DNA from: Mytilus californianus | Lineage: Eukaryota; Mollusca; Bivalvia; Mytilida; Mytilidae | NCBI RefSeq assembly: GCF_021869535.1 | Contig: NW_026262701.1 | Span: forward strand, 1,999,501-2,063,500 | Direction: 5' to 3' | Length of the DNA stretch: 64,000 nucleotides | The notes under the pieces: generated by a model | Seen by the model: the letters and a program-made list of their open reading frames with translations, nothing else | Told to the model about the DNA's origin: nothing | Database searches by the model: none | Translations under genes and position numbers: made by a program | Shown here: piece by piece, positions 23,501-32,275 of the stretch | Layout of the letters: each line of letters starts with the position of its first letter | Numbering within the stretch: the first letter of the stretch is position 1

Positions 23501-26500
23501 AAATTTGCGTTGGGAAATGCTTTGCAAACACAGAAACTCGCATTTCAAATTTGTATGCAGCATTTCATGGAATCGCAATAATTAATCTCACATTTTTGTC
23601 AACTGTTCAACAATCTCAATAATAAATGCACGCAATAATTTCTGAATTTACAGTACTTAATTACATATATATTCTTACACATTACGTGCGCGTTTATATA
23701 TGCATTCGTCGTCGACAGTATCGGGAATGAGGGAGGTTGTGCTTTTGATCCCAGGCGGGCAAAACCACAAAGACTAGGAAATTGGTAATGGCCGTTTCTA
23801 TGCAATGTACGCAGCATTTAAGTGAAAGAGCAAAGCCTGATTGACGCGGAGTCAGAATAATTTGCCCAAGTAGGATGGGATGTCTTCTTGTGGACTATAA
23901 CCTTGTGAACTAGCACGTTAAAAATCTGGCTAAGCGTGTCGGTCTAGTAGGGATCATATTCTATTATTATGTTCTCATTATAAAGAAGCATTTAAATTGC
24001 CACTGGACGTCTAACGACAACAATCTATCATCATTAACTTTTTTTTTATCTTAGTTAACTTAAAGGTGCATTTCGATGGAAAGTTTTACCAAAAAACACA
24101 ATATATAGCAATGCAAATCATTTTGATAGTATGGGAAAATACAAAAGTGTTGCATCTTTTTTTTAGTATATAGAATAGTCTCCTTATTATTAAAAATCCA
24201 GTGAGATTTGAAACCTTTTAGATTTATAATCTGCTCATACAAGGGAACAAGGGAAATTGGTCCTACTCCTTTAGTATTATATTATTGTTTGATATAGGAT
24301 TTAAGGCTAACAACTCCTACAACGAATGCTTAGCAACAAGGAATAGTCAGCTGATACGTCTGTTCAACACAACGGACCTTACAGTACCGGAAGCTGGAAC
24401 ACAAACAACATTTACCGTCTTCGAACCATCTCTTCAACGCTGGATACAAAAACTCGGAATAATGCCTGAACTTCCAGTCTGTGATTTGCAAGCAGAGCTT
24501 CAAAAGGTAAAATTACCAAACTTGCTTCTTCTTTCTCTGTATGCGTTTGTCACTGTTTTGTTTCACAGTTAATTCATTAATGTAATAACGTCGATATCTA
24601 AAAAAAAACGTGTTAATTCTTTTTTTCCTAAAGAAAAACATAGCACAATGCAAAATAGAGACAAATACAAGCGAGGAATGTATGTAGAAAATATTTTTTT
24701 TTCCTTTACGTTTTACAACATGGTATGTTATAGACAAAATCTTTTGCTATATAAGTTGTCTTTGACATTCCAGCATATTTTGATAAACCTTTGTATCTAT
24801 CTTCTTAGTCGGGTTCAGGAACAGGACTTGCCTTTATTGCGTTCACAGAAGCCATTAACCAATTCCCAGCAGCACCATTCTGGTCGATCTTGTTCTTCCT
24901 GATGTTACTGACACTTGGGTTAGACAGTATGTTTGGTACACTGGAGGGTGTGGTGACCTCTATAATGGACATGAACCTCATATCAAACTTAAGAAAAGAT
25001 GTATTGGCAGGTAATTATAAGGTTTGATTTTTAGAATCGCGCAAAGTAAGTAGTATCTACCAATCTTCCCTGTATTTTATTGTTAACTTACAAGATTAAA
25101 AACGGAAGAACTTCATTAAGACTGCACAATTTTTATGAAGGCGGTTTGGTTTGACTTGAAGATGATGCTTGCATATCAAGAGACGCTTACCTAGTTTCGT
25201 GCCCTTTATAGGTCATATGATGCCCTCGGACTTTGTTTTTTTTTTCACCTTGATTTCATCTACTAGATAATATAATGAAATATTAAAATCGGTAAACTGC
25301 TGTTGCCTCTATGTTAAAACAAAATTCAGCCATAACTACTTTATTTGCAGTTTAAATGCAATATCCAGCTTTACTTACAATAGAAATTGATTTTTGATTA
25401 AGAATTCCTTCTTAACCATTTTACGAAAAAAATTGAAAGACTTAGAAAATGGCCCTTTGTCTTGTGATACGCATTTTACCACCAAGTACAGATTGCCGCA
25501 GCCGTATTTGGCACAATCATTCGGAATTTCAGATTTGTTCAGCTCTTCAAAAATCTGTTTTTGGCCTTCTAACAGTGTTGATTCAAGCTCCACTGATAAG
25601 TTTAATGGAAATTATGCTCGTCTGGTTTATACAGTTATAAGCCTGGTATCATTGCCCTCCTTCTATCATCACTTCTCATTAATTTGGTTCATTACATTAG
25701 CGCATATTTGGGGATTATTTCTTTTTTTACGTTTGCGTGCAGCTTTTGATTACATAATAATAATAATAATTTATTTTATTAAAGTGTCGCATACTTGTCT
25801 ACAAAGTAATATACAGATTATATAATATACATTGCACGATAATAAGATAAGACAAATACCCAGCCTAAATAGGCTTATGAGACACTATACATACAACTAT
25901 ATAAACTATTTAAAAAATCCTAAAATACAAATTGTAAAAAGTAGTAAAATGTCAAAAATGTTTTACATTTGCGCGCATTCGTTTTTACAGGTAACACAGG
26001 TAGAAATAAAGGTAATTCATAATAATAAAATTGAGAATGGAAATGGGGAAAATGTCAAAGAGACAACAACCCGACCAAAGAGCAGACAACAGCCGAAGGC
26101 TACTAATGGGTCTTCAACGCAGCGAGAAAATCCCGCACCCGGAGGTGGTCCTCAGCTGGCCCCTAAATAAAATTGTGTACTAGTTCATTGAAAATGGACG
26201 TCACACTAAACTCCAAAACATATAAATGAACTAAAATTAAAAAGACATACAAGACTAACAAAGGCCCAAAAATGCGGCGGGGTTAAACATGTTTTGTGAG
26301 ATCTCAACCCTCCCCCTATACCTCTAGCCAATGTAGAATAAAGAAACACATAGCAATACGCACAGTAAAACTCAGTTTAAAAGAAGTCCGATTTCAGAAT
26401 AGGTAACAAAAGAAACTAAGCAAAATGACAATGATACATAAATTAACAAAGGACTACTAGCAGTTACTGACATGCCAGCTCCAGACCTCAATTAAACTGA

Positions 26501-29500
26501 TTGAAAGATTATGTCTTCATCATATGAAAATCAAGTACAATCCCTCCCGTTAGGGGTTTAGTATCATACAATCATAAAATATATGAGAAGAACATAACCC
26601 GTATCATGCCAACAACTGGTTTTAGAATCATAGTGTTTATGTCCGATGCAAATACCCTATGAGTGAATCAATATTAATACCAAAATATGCAATCCTTAAT
26701 GACCTGACAACAGTATCGTAACTAGATCCTTTCCGAATAAGTCTGTTTAAAGGTTTGGTTAGCTTTTGAGGTGAATGCCGACATTTTTGTGCTTTGTAAA
26801 GAATATTACCATAAAATATTGGATGTGAAATACCTGAACGTATAAGATGTCCACATGTTGATTTATAATTACGAATGATGTCCTTGTACCGATGATAAAA
26901 TTTAGTAAATGTTTTGACTAGTTTGTGATACTACGACTGGATTATTAATTTTCATAATAGATATGACTATAAACGATTAGATTTGAAAATATTTGCTAAT
27001 TTACATTATATATTTTTTTCATACTGATTTCTAAAAAAATATATAAAGTGATCATCAGAAATCCCGTTATAGCGTAAGACATACATGGAAATTAATTGGG
27101 AATATTTCAGATTGAATAGTATACTGTTTTCTAATTTTACCGAAAAGTGACCGCTTTTAAATTAGTAAATATTCTAAGTCAGTTTGTAAAATTGCGTCAA
27201 GGCACAAACACGGATTTTCGGTTGTCAGAAATAAATCGACAGGATACTTAAATCAGGGAATATTTCATGGCGATGCACCGTAAAGAGCCACGGTGACAAA
27301 GATAGGATAAAAAACTGATGAACATTGAACAGCCATTCAAATGAAACCTGTGAACATGAAATGAGTTCGATTCTAGCAAACTTGAGAGGCAGATTATCCG
27401 TGTGGAAAAATAGTTAAATAAATAAATAAGTATTATTACTTTTATTTACCTAACTTTACCTGTAAAATAAATGCGTGCAAATGTTTTTAGAAGCTGCGCG
27501 CAAACGCGTATTTTTTTTAGCGCAAATGTAATGGTAATGCGCGCAAATGTAATGCATCGTGTTATTAGTGAATAACTATTTCGTTTCTATATTTCAGGTG
27601 TACTCTTTGCTGTTTCCCTACTGATGTTAACTAGTGAACAACTATTTCGTTTGTTATATTTCAGGTGTACTCTGTGCTGTTTCCCTACTGATGTTAACTA
27701 GTGAACAACTTATATTTCAGGTGTACTCTGTGCTGTTTCCCTACTGATGTTAACTAGTGAACAACTTATATTTCAGGTGTACTCTGTGCTGTTTCACTAC
27801 TGATGTCCTTCGGTTTTGCCACACAGAATGGACCATATATTTTTGTTCTTTTTGATGAATTTAGTGGCAATATTCCATTATTAGTTATTGCATTTTTCGA
27901 AGTCATTGGAATAAGTTACTTTTATGGACTTAAACGGTATGATATGATTTATTGTTTGAAGTGTCGACCTCTCTATTTAGATGGTTCAGGGTTTTTTGAT
28001 TACTTATCTAAATAGTAGAAATTGAGAATATAAGCCGAATGTCTACGAAGTCGACATCGCCTTATGATATGGCGAATGCCGTCGGAATTACAGGCATGAT
28101 GGTGTCATCATTTCGGAGTTCTGCACATTCTTTTTAAACAATAAGGAATGTCTTTACCAAACTGTGCTTTGTAAACCCAGTAACAAAGGGAAGACCCATA
28201 TTGATTTCAGGGTCTAGCGGTCAAAGATCAAGATCACAGCGGCTATTGCCAGATTGAAATTTGTGTGAATGTTTGGTTTCTGATGTTATCCTTTGAACCA
28301 TAATTTCGACTTTTATCTAACAAGATGCAACGATGCCCCATTACGCGAGAAAACAACTAATGGATTTTTTATTCTGGCGTCAATCGATCAAAAGTCAAGG
28401 TCACAGCAGTTATTTATAGACTGAAATTTCGGAAATATATAAGTATTTCTAGACTGAAATATATGCAAAATTTTGTTTTTTGATAATATCTTTAAACAAT
28501 ATGTCTAACTTATACCAAACTTGCTTTGGTAAAACTTCATGAGATGGAGAGCCATAAATTAGATCTTCACATCTTCTTATTTTTGAATCTATATTATATT
28601 TCAAAGTCATATAATGATACGGGAAGATAGATGGAAACACTGCAATAGGGACCCTGGTAATTTTTGTACCTGAAAAGAAAAAACTGTTCAGTATACAGTA
28701 CAAGTAATTCTAAAGATCGTATCGCGATAAAAAAAAAAGACAAAAAAAAAAAAAAAGGATGCATTAAAGAATGATCAAGATTTCGCTGAAACACTGATAG
28801 TAATATTCATTAAAACGTATGAGAATAAAGAGAAACAGGTTGAATTTGCTTACAAAAGTTCATACTGGACATGATTCTTCTTTTAAATAACATAAAATTG
28901 TATATTCTTAAATCTTCCATACTCAGTTCAAACCGGTTTCATTTTAGATTTGGAGATGACATCTCTTTAATGATTGGATACAGACCAAATTACTACTGGT
29001 TGATAATGTGGAAATATGTTTCACCTTTAGCAATCGTTGTCATATTCCTGGCGAGCGTGATAAAAATGGCCGTTACTGGTACAACATACGATGCTTGGGA
29101 TTCTGCAACGGTAAGTGAATAAAGATTTCAATTTAATTCGTTCACATTACCTGAAAACCATTGTGGCCAAAGGATCTAAGTAGTTCATATACAGTTATCC
29201 CGAGCATGTAAACACTGAGGTTGTAGGTTTGAACCCCACTCGTGGCAGTTGCGTTCTTCCATCTTATCTAGGATTGCTATTTGTTTCCTAAAGTCGATGG
29301 TTCTCTTCAGGTACTACGGCTTTCTCAACCAATAAATAATTATCTCCAAGATATAACAAAGAGTACTGAAAATGGCGTTTTACATCAACAATCAATCCCA
29401 GTACCGGGAATTTCAATTACAACTGCAGGTGATGGCAATCCTTCCGGAACAATTTAATTTAATTCCGTCGGCGATGGAAGATGTCATGATTTTGGCTTCG

Positions 29501-30069
29501 GCGTCGGCAGCGTCAATAATGTTTTAGCTTGTGATGAGGTCACGCACACGAGACATATCCACAGTTTTATACTTTTTACATGTTTCATAAAGTGAATATT
29601 AACCCAGAAGGGAGCCGTCTGTACTATTAAACAAGATTTGAAATGATCATTTTTAAATAGAATTGATCTCTCTTTGGGAGAGATTAATTCTATTGCTTGG
29701 GGTACATGTTTATGACTTGAATAATATCAACAATTCAGCCAGCACGCACACGAGAAAAATACAATTAAAAAATGTTAAATTATTTGCAAAATTCATAAAG
29801 TGTTTGATTTCATATTGTAATTACAGGCTACAACGACAGCTTTGTCATGGCCAGGAGGACATAAATTTGTTGCAGCATTTTTAATTCTTACTGCAGTTCT
29901 GTGGATACCAGGTGTCGCATTAGTAAAGTATTTCCGGTTGATAAAATGGGAACCTGAAACACCAGCTTATTTTCCGGAAGAAGAATTGAAAATAGAAAAG
30001 GAACTTAAAATATATGAGCCGTCAGATATGGAAAGAAAATTATTCTACTGGAGAGAGGTTCTGGATTGA
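17091..30069 (+). CDS. SLC6-family Na+-coupled transporter, SLC6A15-A20 (NTT4/B0AT) type, ten exons, 718 aa
   Basis: Exons: 17091-17511, 19293-19576, 21073-21234, 21633-21743, 22671-22872, 24298-24506, 24809-25010, 27777-27936, 28948-29110, 29827-30069. All have GT/AG junctions and consistent phases, giving 2,157 coding bases. The protein starts with a Ser/Thr-rich cytosolic tail of ~107 residues, then the SLC6 TM1 signature ([25 protein letters not shown]), TM2 ([11 protein letters not shown]), TM6 ([18 protein letters not shown]) and TM8 ([11 protein letters not shown]), with 12 membrane spans expected. The long extracellular loop after TM7, with N-glycosylation sequons (NNS, NTT), marks the SLC6A15-A20 subgroup, which carries neutral amino acids with sodium at the plasma membrane. 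The exact substrate cannot be read off. Ends in a cytosolic tail after [10 protein letters not shown]. Introns hold several transposons; the acceptor region of exon 8 is multiplied. Confidence 0.93.
17694..17800 (-). repeat. Dispersed repeat fragment in SLC6 intron 1
   Basis: ATATGGTATGATTGCCAATG and CACCGTACGGTTTTCAACAA are the reverse of the 3' end of the 14575-14985 family. Confidence 0.6.
19293..19576 (+). CDS. SLC6 gene exon 2
   Basis: Acceptor TTAATTACAG; encodes end of TM1, TM2, TM3 and the first extracellular cysteine region (PWAACPDP...KECN). Donor GTAAGT at 19577, phase 0. Confidence 0.9.
19606..19737 (+). mobile_element. Naiad-type 3' tail fragment directly behind SLC6 exon 2
   Basis: GGGGCCAGCTGAAG through CTCGCTACGTTAAA-, GGTTGTTGTCTCCTTG- and CATTTTCAATTCTATA-like blocks match the end of the main element. 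It begins only about 30 bases after the exon 2 donor. Confidence 0.75.
20142..20166. repeat. Perfect 11-bp stem hairpin in SLC6 intron 2
   Basis: TGAAATTACAC, loop AAC, GTGTAATTTCA. Isolated; function unknown. Confidence 0.5.
21073..21234 (+). CDS. SLC6 gene exon 3
   Basis: Acceptor CCGTTTTACAG, donor GTAAGT at 21235; phase 0 on both sides, 54 codons. Encodes the end of extracellular loop 2 and TM4 ([17 protein letters not shown]). Confidence 0.9.
21395..21580 (-). repeat. Dispersed repeat family 3, in SLC6 intron 3
   Basis: AAATAAAGGCAACAGTAGTA, then a CAAATCCGGGTTACAAAC block and a GAGGGAAACGCATC block. Reverse of the family at 51345-51660, with fragments at 41995-42045 and 55485-55560. 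Confidence 0.65.
21633..21743 (+). CDS. SLC6 gene exon 4
   Basis: 37 codons, phase 0 on both sides: TM5 ([20 protein letters not shown]) and start of extracellular loop 3. Acceptor TTTTTCCTAG, donor GTAAGT at 21744. Confidence 0.9.
22671..22872 (+). CDS. SLC6 gene exon 5
   Basis: Encodes [18 protein letters not shown] (TM6) and TM7 up to IFSILG. Donor GTAGTT at 22873, weak in its last positions; phase 1. Confidence 0.9.
23097..23188 (+). pseudogene. Duplicated fragments of SLC6 exon 5 (pseudo-exon)
   Basis: 23097-23140 copies the exon 5 stretch GTTATTAACTGCGG... to the TCGTCAT of exon 5; 23156-23188 is a second, shorter copy (TTATTAACTGCAGAACATCT). Neither keeps a donor, so they are decayed duplicates about 220 bases behind the real exon. 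Confidence 0.7.
23715..23975 (+). repeat. SINE-like dispersed repeat in SLC6 intron 5
   Basis: TGTGCTTTTGATCCCAGGCG resembles a decayed pol III B box. It is followed by a repeat body ending TAGCACGTTAAAAATCTGGC and GTGTCGGTCTAGTAGG. Only one copy in the window, so classification rests on the B-box-like motif. Confidence 0.4.
24298..24506 (+). CDS. SLC6 gene exon 6
   Basis: Encodes the large extracellular loop 4 with sequons NNS and NTT and two cysteines (NECLATR, PVCDLQ). Acceptor TTGATATAG, donor GTAAAA at 24507; starts phase 1, ends phase 0. Confidence 0.9.
24809..25010 (+). CDS. SLC6 gene exon 7
   Basis: TM8 ([16 protein letters not shown]) and TM9 ([17 protein letters not shown]), with the Na+-site-like GLDSMFG segment. 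Donor GTAATT at 25011, phase 1. Confidence 0.9.
26027..26945 (-). mobile_element. 5'-truncated Naiad-type element (RT C-terminus plus 3' UTR) in SLC6 intron 7
   Basis: On the minus strand: the last ~100 codons of the reverse transcriptase (equivalent to 34985-35283 of the main copy), then the 3' UTR with the SECIS-like core and the terminal tail. Within the SECIS-like helix it differs by substitutions that keep the central pairs. Truncation point near 26945. Confidence 0.85.
27425..27560 (+). repeat. GCGCGCAAATGTAATG array, second locus
   Basis: Related to 150-250, including the TTTACCTGTAAAATAAATGC lead-in. It lies directly before the multiplied acceptor of exon 8. Confidence 0.6.
27565..27776 (+). 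repeat. Four-fold duplicated 3' splice site of SLC6 exon 8
   Basis: TATATTTCAG followed by GTGTACTCT(G/T)TGCTGTTTC occurs with AG ending at 27597, 27664, 27720 and 27776 (spacings 67, 56, 56). The first three are followed by a TAACTAGTGAACAAC spacer; only the last continues into exon 8. Confidence 0.9.
27777..27936 (+). CDS. SLC6 gene exon 8
   Basis: Begins after the last of four near-identical acceptors. Encodes TM10 ([20 protein letters not shown]) and part of TM11. Donor GTATGA at 27937, phase 2. Confidence 0.88.
28060..28570. repeat. Diverged tandem-like repeats in SLC6 intron 8
   Basis: Blocks such as TCAAAGATCAAGATCACAGC and TCAAAAGTCAAGGTCACAGC, with flanking TTTAAACAATA and ACCAAAC(T)TG, recur about 180 bases apart. 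Confidence 0.45.
28948..29110 (+). CDS. SLC6 gene exon 9
   Basis: Encodes [20 protein letters not shown] and TM11 to YDAWDSAT. Acceptor TTTCATTTTAG, donor GTAAGT at 29111. Confidence 0.9.
29160..29400 (+). repeat. tRNA-derived SINE-like repeat in SLC6 intron 9
   Basis: GGTTGTAGGTTTGAACCCCA contains a good pol III B box (GGTTTGAACCC). The 3' body is AT-rich. A matching A box is unclear, so the call is tentative. Confidence 0.45.
29827..30069 (+). CDS. SLC6 gene exon 10 (last)
   Basis: TM12 ([20 protein letters not shown]) and an acidic cytosolic tail ending YWREVLD, stop TGA at 30067-30069. Confidence 0.9.
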   Translation, partial: ATTTALSWPGGHKFVAAFLILTAVLWIPGVALVKYFRLIKWEPETPAYFPEEELKIEKELKIYEPSDMERKLFYWREVLD

Positions 30070-30380
30070 TGACAACTCCAAACGTAGTCTCCTATTTAAT
30101 CAGAAAATATGATCTCATATTGTAGCATTTTAACATTTTGAAATGTATTTTAGAATCGTCATATTAAAGAGGACATTGATTTTAATTGCAGTAATGCTAT
30201 CAGGATTTTATACGTGGAATTTATATACGTGTGTTTTGAAAAAGTACAGTGATAGTGCTGATGAAAGATTGGATATTGTAAATAGAAGAAATAGACAATA
30301 CATTTCGTGTCCATCTGTAATCCGGTGCTTTTAGTGTTCGTGTAATTTATATTTTACTCTTAATATTCTGATTTTAGTGC

Positions 30381-30386
30381 AATAAA
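30381..30386 (+). terminator. Polyadenylation signal of SLC6 gene
   Basis: AATAAA about 310 bases after the stop; the first good signal downstream of the gene. Confidence 0.55.
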
Positions 30387-30825
30387 CATTTTTTATTTTT
30401 ACAGCTATTTATTTCGATAAAAAATAAATCAATAGATTACATAAAAACAAAGACTACCCTTATTTACTTGGCTGCAACTTTGCTACTATTACGTATGAAT
30501 AATCTGAAAATTGTTGCAAATACATTTAGGTTGTTCTAAACAATCTTTAAAAATGGGGGGTGGGTCATTCGAATTTCACTATGTTTGTGACATCACTACA
30601 TTTTAAGCTAAAGTAACAGTACAACTAATGTCAAATTAGTACTTACTGTCAAATTGCATATAGAAATAGAAAATGTGGAGCCAGGAGTCTGCATAGGATG
30701 CCAAGCTTCCTGCTTCTTCTGTGTCTAGACCAGCTGAAACACTAAATTAAATGATTAGATCTTTGCAGGGGGCCATCATCAATGTATATTCAAACTTCAG
30801 TACATCTTACTTATTATCTTACTAT

Positions 30826-31025
30826 CATTATTTTAGAGGTTTAGCGCTATAAAACCAGGTTCAATCCACCATTTTCTACATTTGAAAATGCCTGTACCAA
30901 GTCAGGAATATGACAGTTGTTGTCCATTCGTTTGATGTGTTTTGTCATTTGATTTTGCCATGTGATTAGGGACTTTCCGATTGAATTTTCCTCGGAGTTC
31001 AGTATTTTTGTGATTTTACTTTTTT
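30826..31025 (+). mobile_element. 3' tail of second Penelope-like family
   Basis: TATAAAACCAGGTTCAATCC, CCTGTACCAAGTCAGGAATA and the end GTATTTTTGTGATTTTACTT. The same tail follows reverse-transcriptase remnants at 40085-41145, which ties it to that family. Confidence 0.65.
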
Positions 31026-31671
31026 ATATATGCAGATCTTTGTTAGTTAACTTTTAATCTTTTAAACGTCTGGTATACAACTTCTTTTAAAAGAATTAAA
31101 AGACAACTTAAGCTGTCGTACTATCATTATTTTAGAGTGAACTGCAAAGTTTGTAAAAGGGCAGATCTGTGTTTTACAGTAACAAGACATTTAGAGCACA
31201 GATAACTTCCAAATTTTAACCTCCTTTCATATTGTGTACATATAGATATAAATGTATGTTTAGTGTAAGACCCTCATCCCTAGTGGAATAGCTCCGACAG
31301 ACACAGCAGGATCATACCTGGACAGAATCGAGCAGAATAAAACTAAAACTGAATTCACTATTATACGTTTATATATCAATACATTTAGTCTTTAACACTT
31401 CAGGTGGACTGCCATTTCCGACGGCACAATGGGGTGAAAATTCCTCAAAATGTTCTTAAAATGTTTGATTTGGACCTAGTGTTTTGTGCATTTTATTTGA
31501 TTTATTAGCAAAGTTTTTAATCGTAGTATTTACCATCAAAATACTTGTTATAAGTCATACAGACTATTTCAACGGAGTTTATTAGAGTATGAAAAAAGTA
31601 GGAATAATGCCCTTTGAATGTTATTTAGTTATGAAGAGTCTGCAACTCAACTGTCCGAGATTGCATGGACG

Positions 31672-31715
31672 TCTGACGGCTTTTTTTAAAGACTATTTGA
31701 AGCCGTTGGACGTCA
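31672..31715. repeat. Hairpin upstream of Naiad-type element
   Basis: GGACGTCTGACGGCTT and AAGCCGTTGGACGTCAG form an imperfect stem around a ~17-base AT-rich loop. 31026-32100 otherwise holds nothing recognisable. Confidence 0.5.
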
Positions 31716-32275
31716 GAGCGCTGTTCATATAGAAAACATGTGAATTGCCGACCCACACAGACGGCCATTTTCTTCCTTGAATTCGTAAATGATCCATCAC
31801 AAGTAGATAAATCATACATTGTTCGATTCCTTATTTTCCTCAACGTTTTGTAACTTGTATTTACATAATTAAACCCTATAGAAGGAAAGCTTTATTTTCA
31901 GAAGCAACCTTTCACTTTGAACAAGGAGTTGCGATCTCGCTTTATTTCCTCATGGGAGCTAATTTTTACAAATAGGTTGTAATATACTAGATTATGGAGT
32001 GTGTGTCCGAGCGAGAACTTCTCTAGTTCATTACTTTAGGAATATTTATCAAAAAGTAGTATTTCAATATTCAACCCCATTCTACTATTTAGTCAGACGT
32101 CAGTCGCTACCCTGATATACCCTTTCTTTTTCGGGTAATTAATACGGATAGCGTTTGACATCTTTAGCCGAACAGATTTATCATTTTTACATAATTTAAT
32201 TCATTGTATGCTGGTTCATATTCTGGACGCCAGTCTTTGCTCCTTTCTAATATAATTCACAAACAAAAAACAAAT

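Noticed and set aside
25394-25825. 143-codon plus frame and opposing minus frame in SLC6 intron 7
   Set aside because: Neither strand shows a recognisable domain or splice-consistent context; composition is typical of chance frames or repeat.
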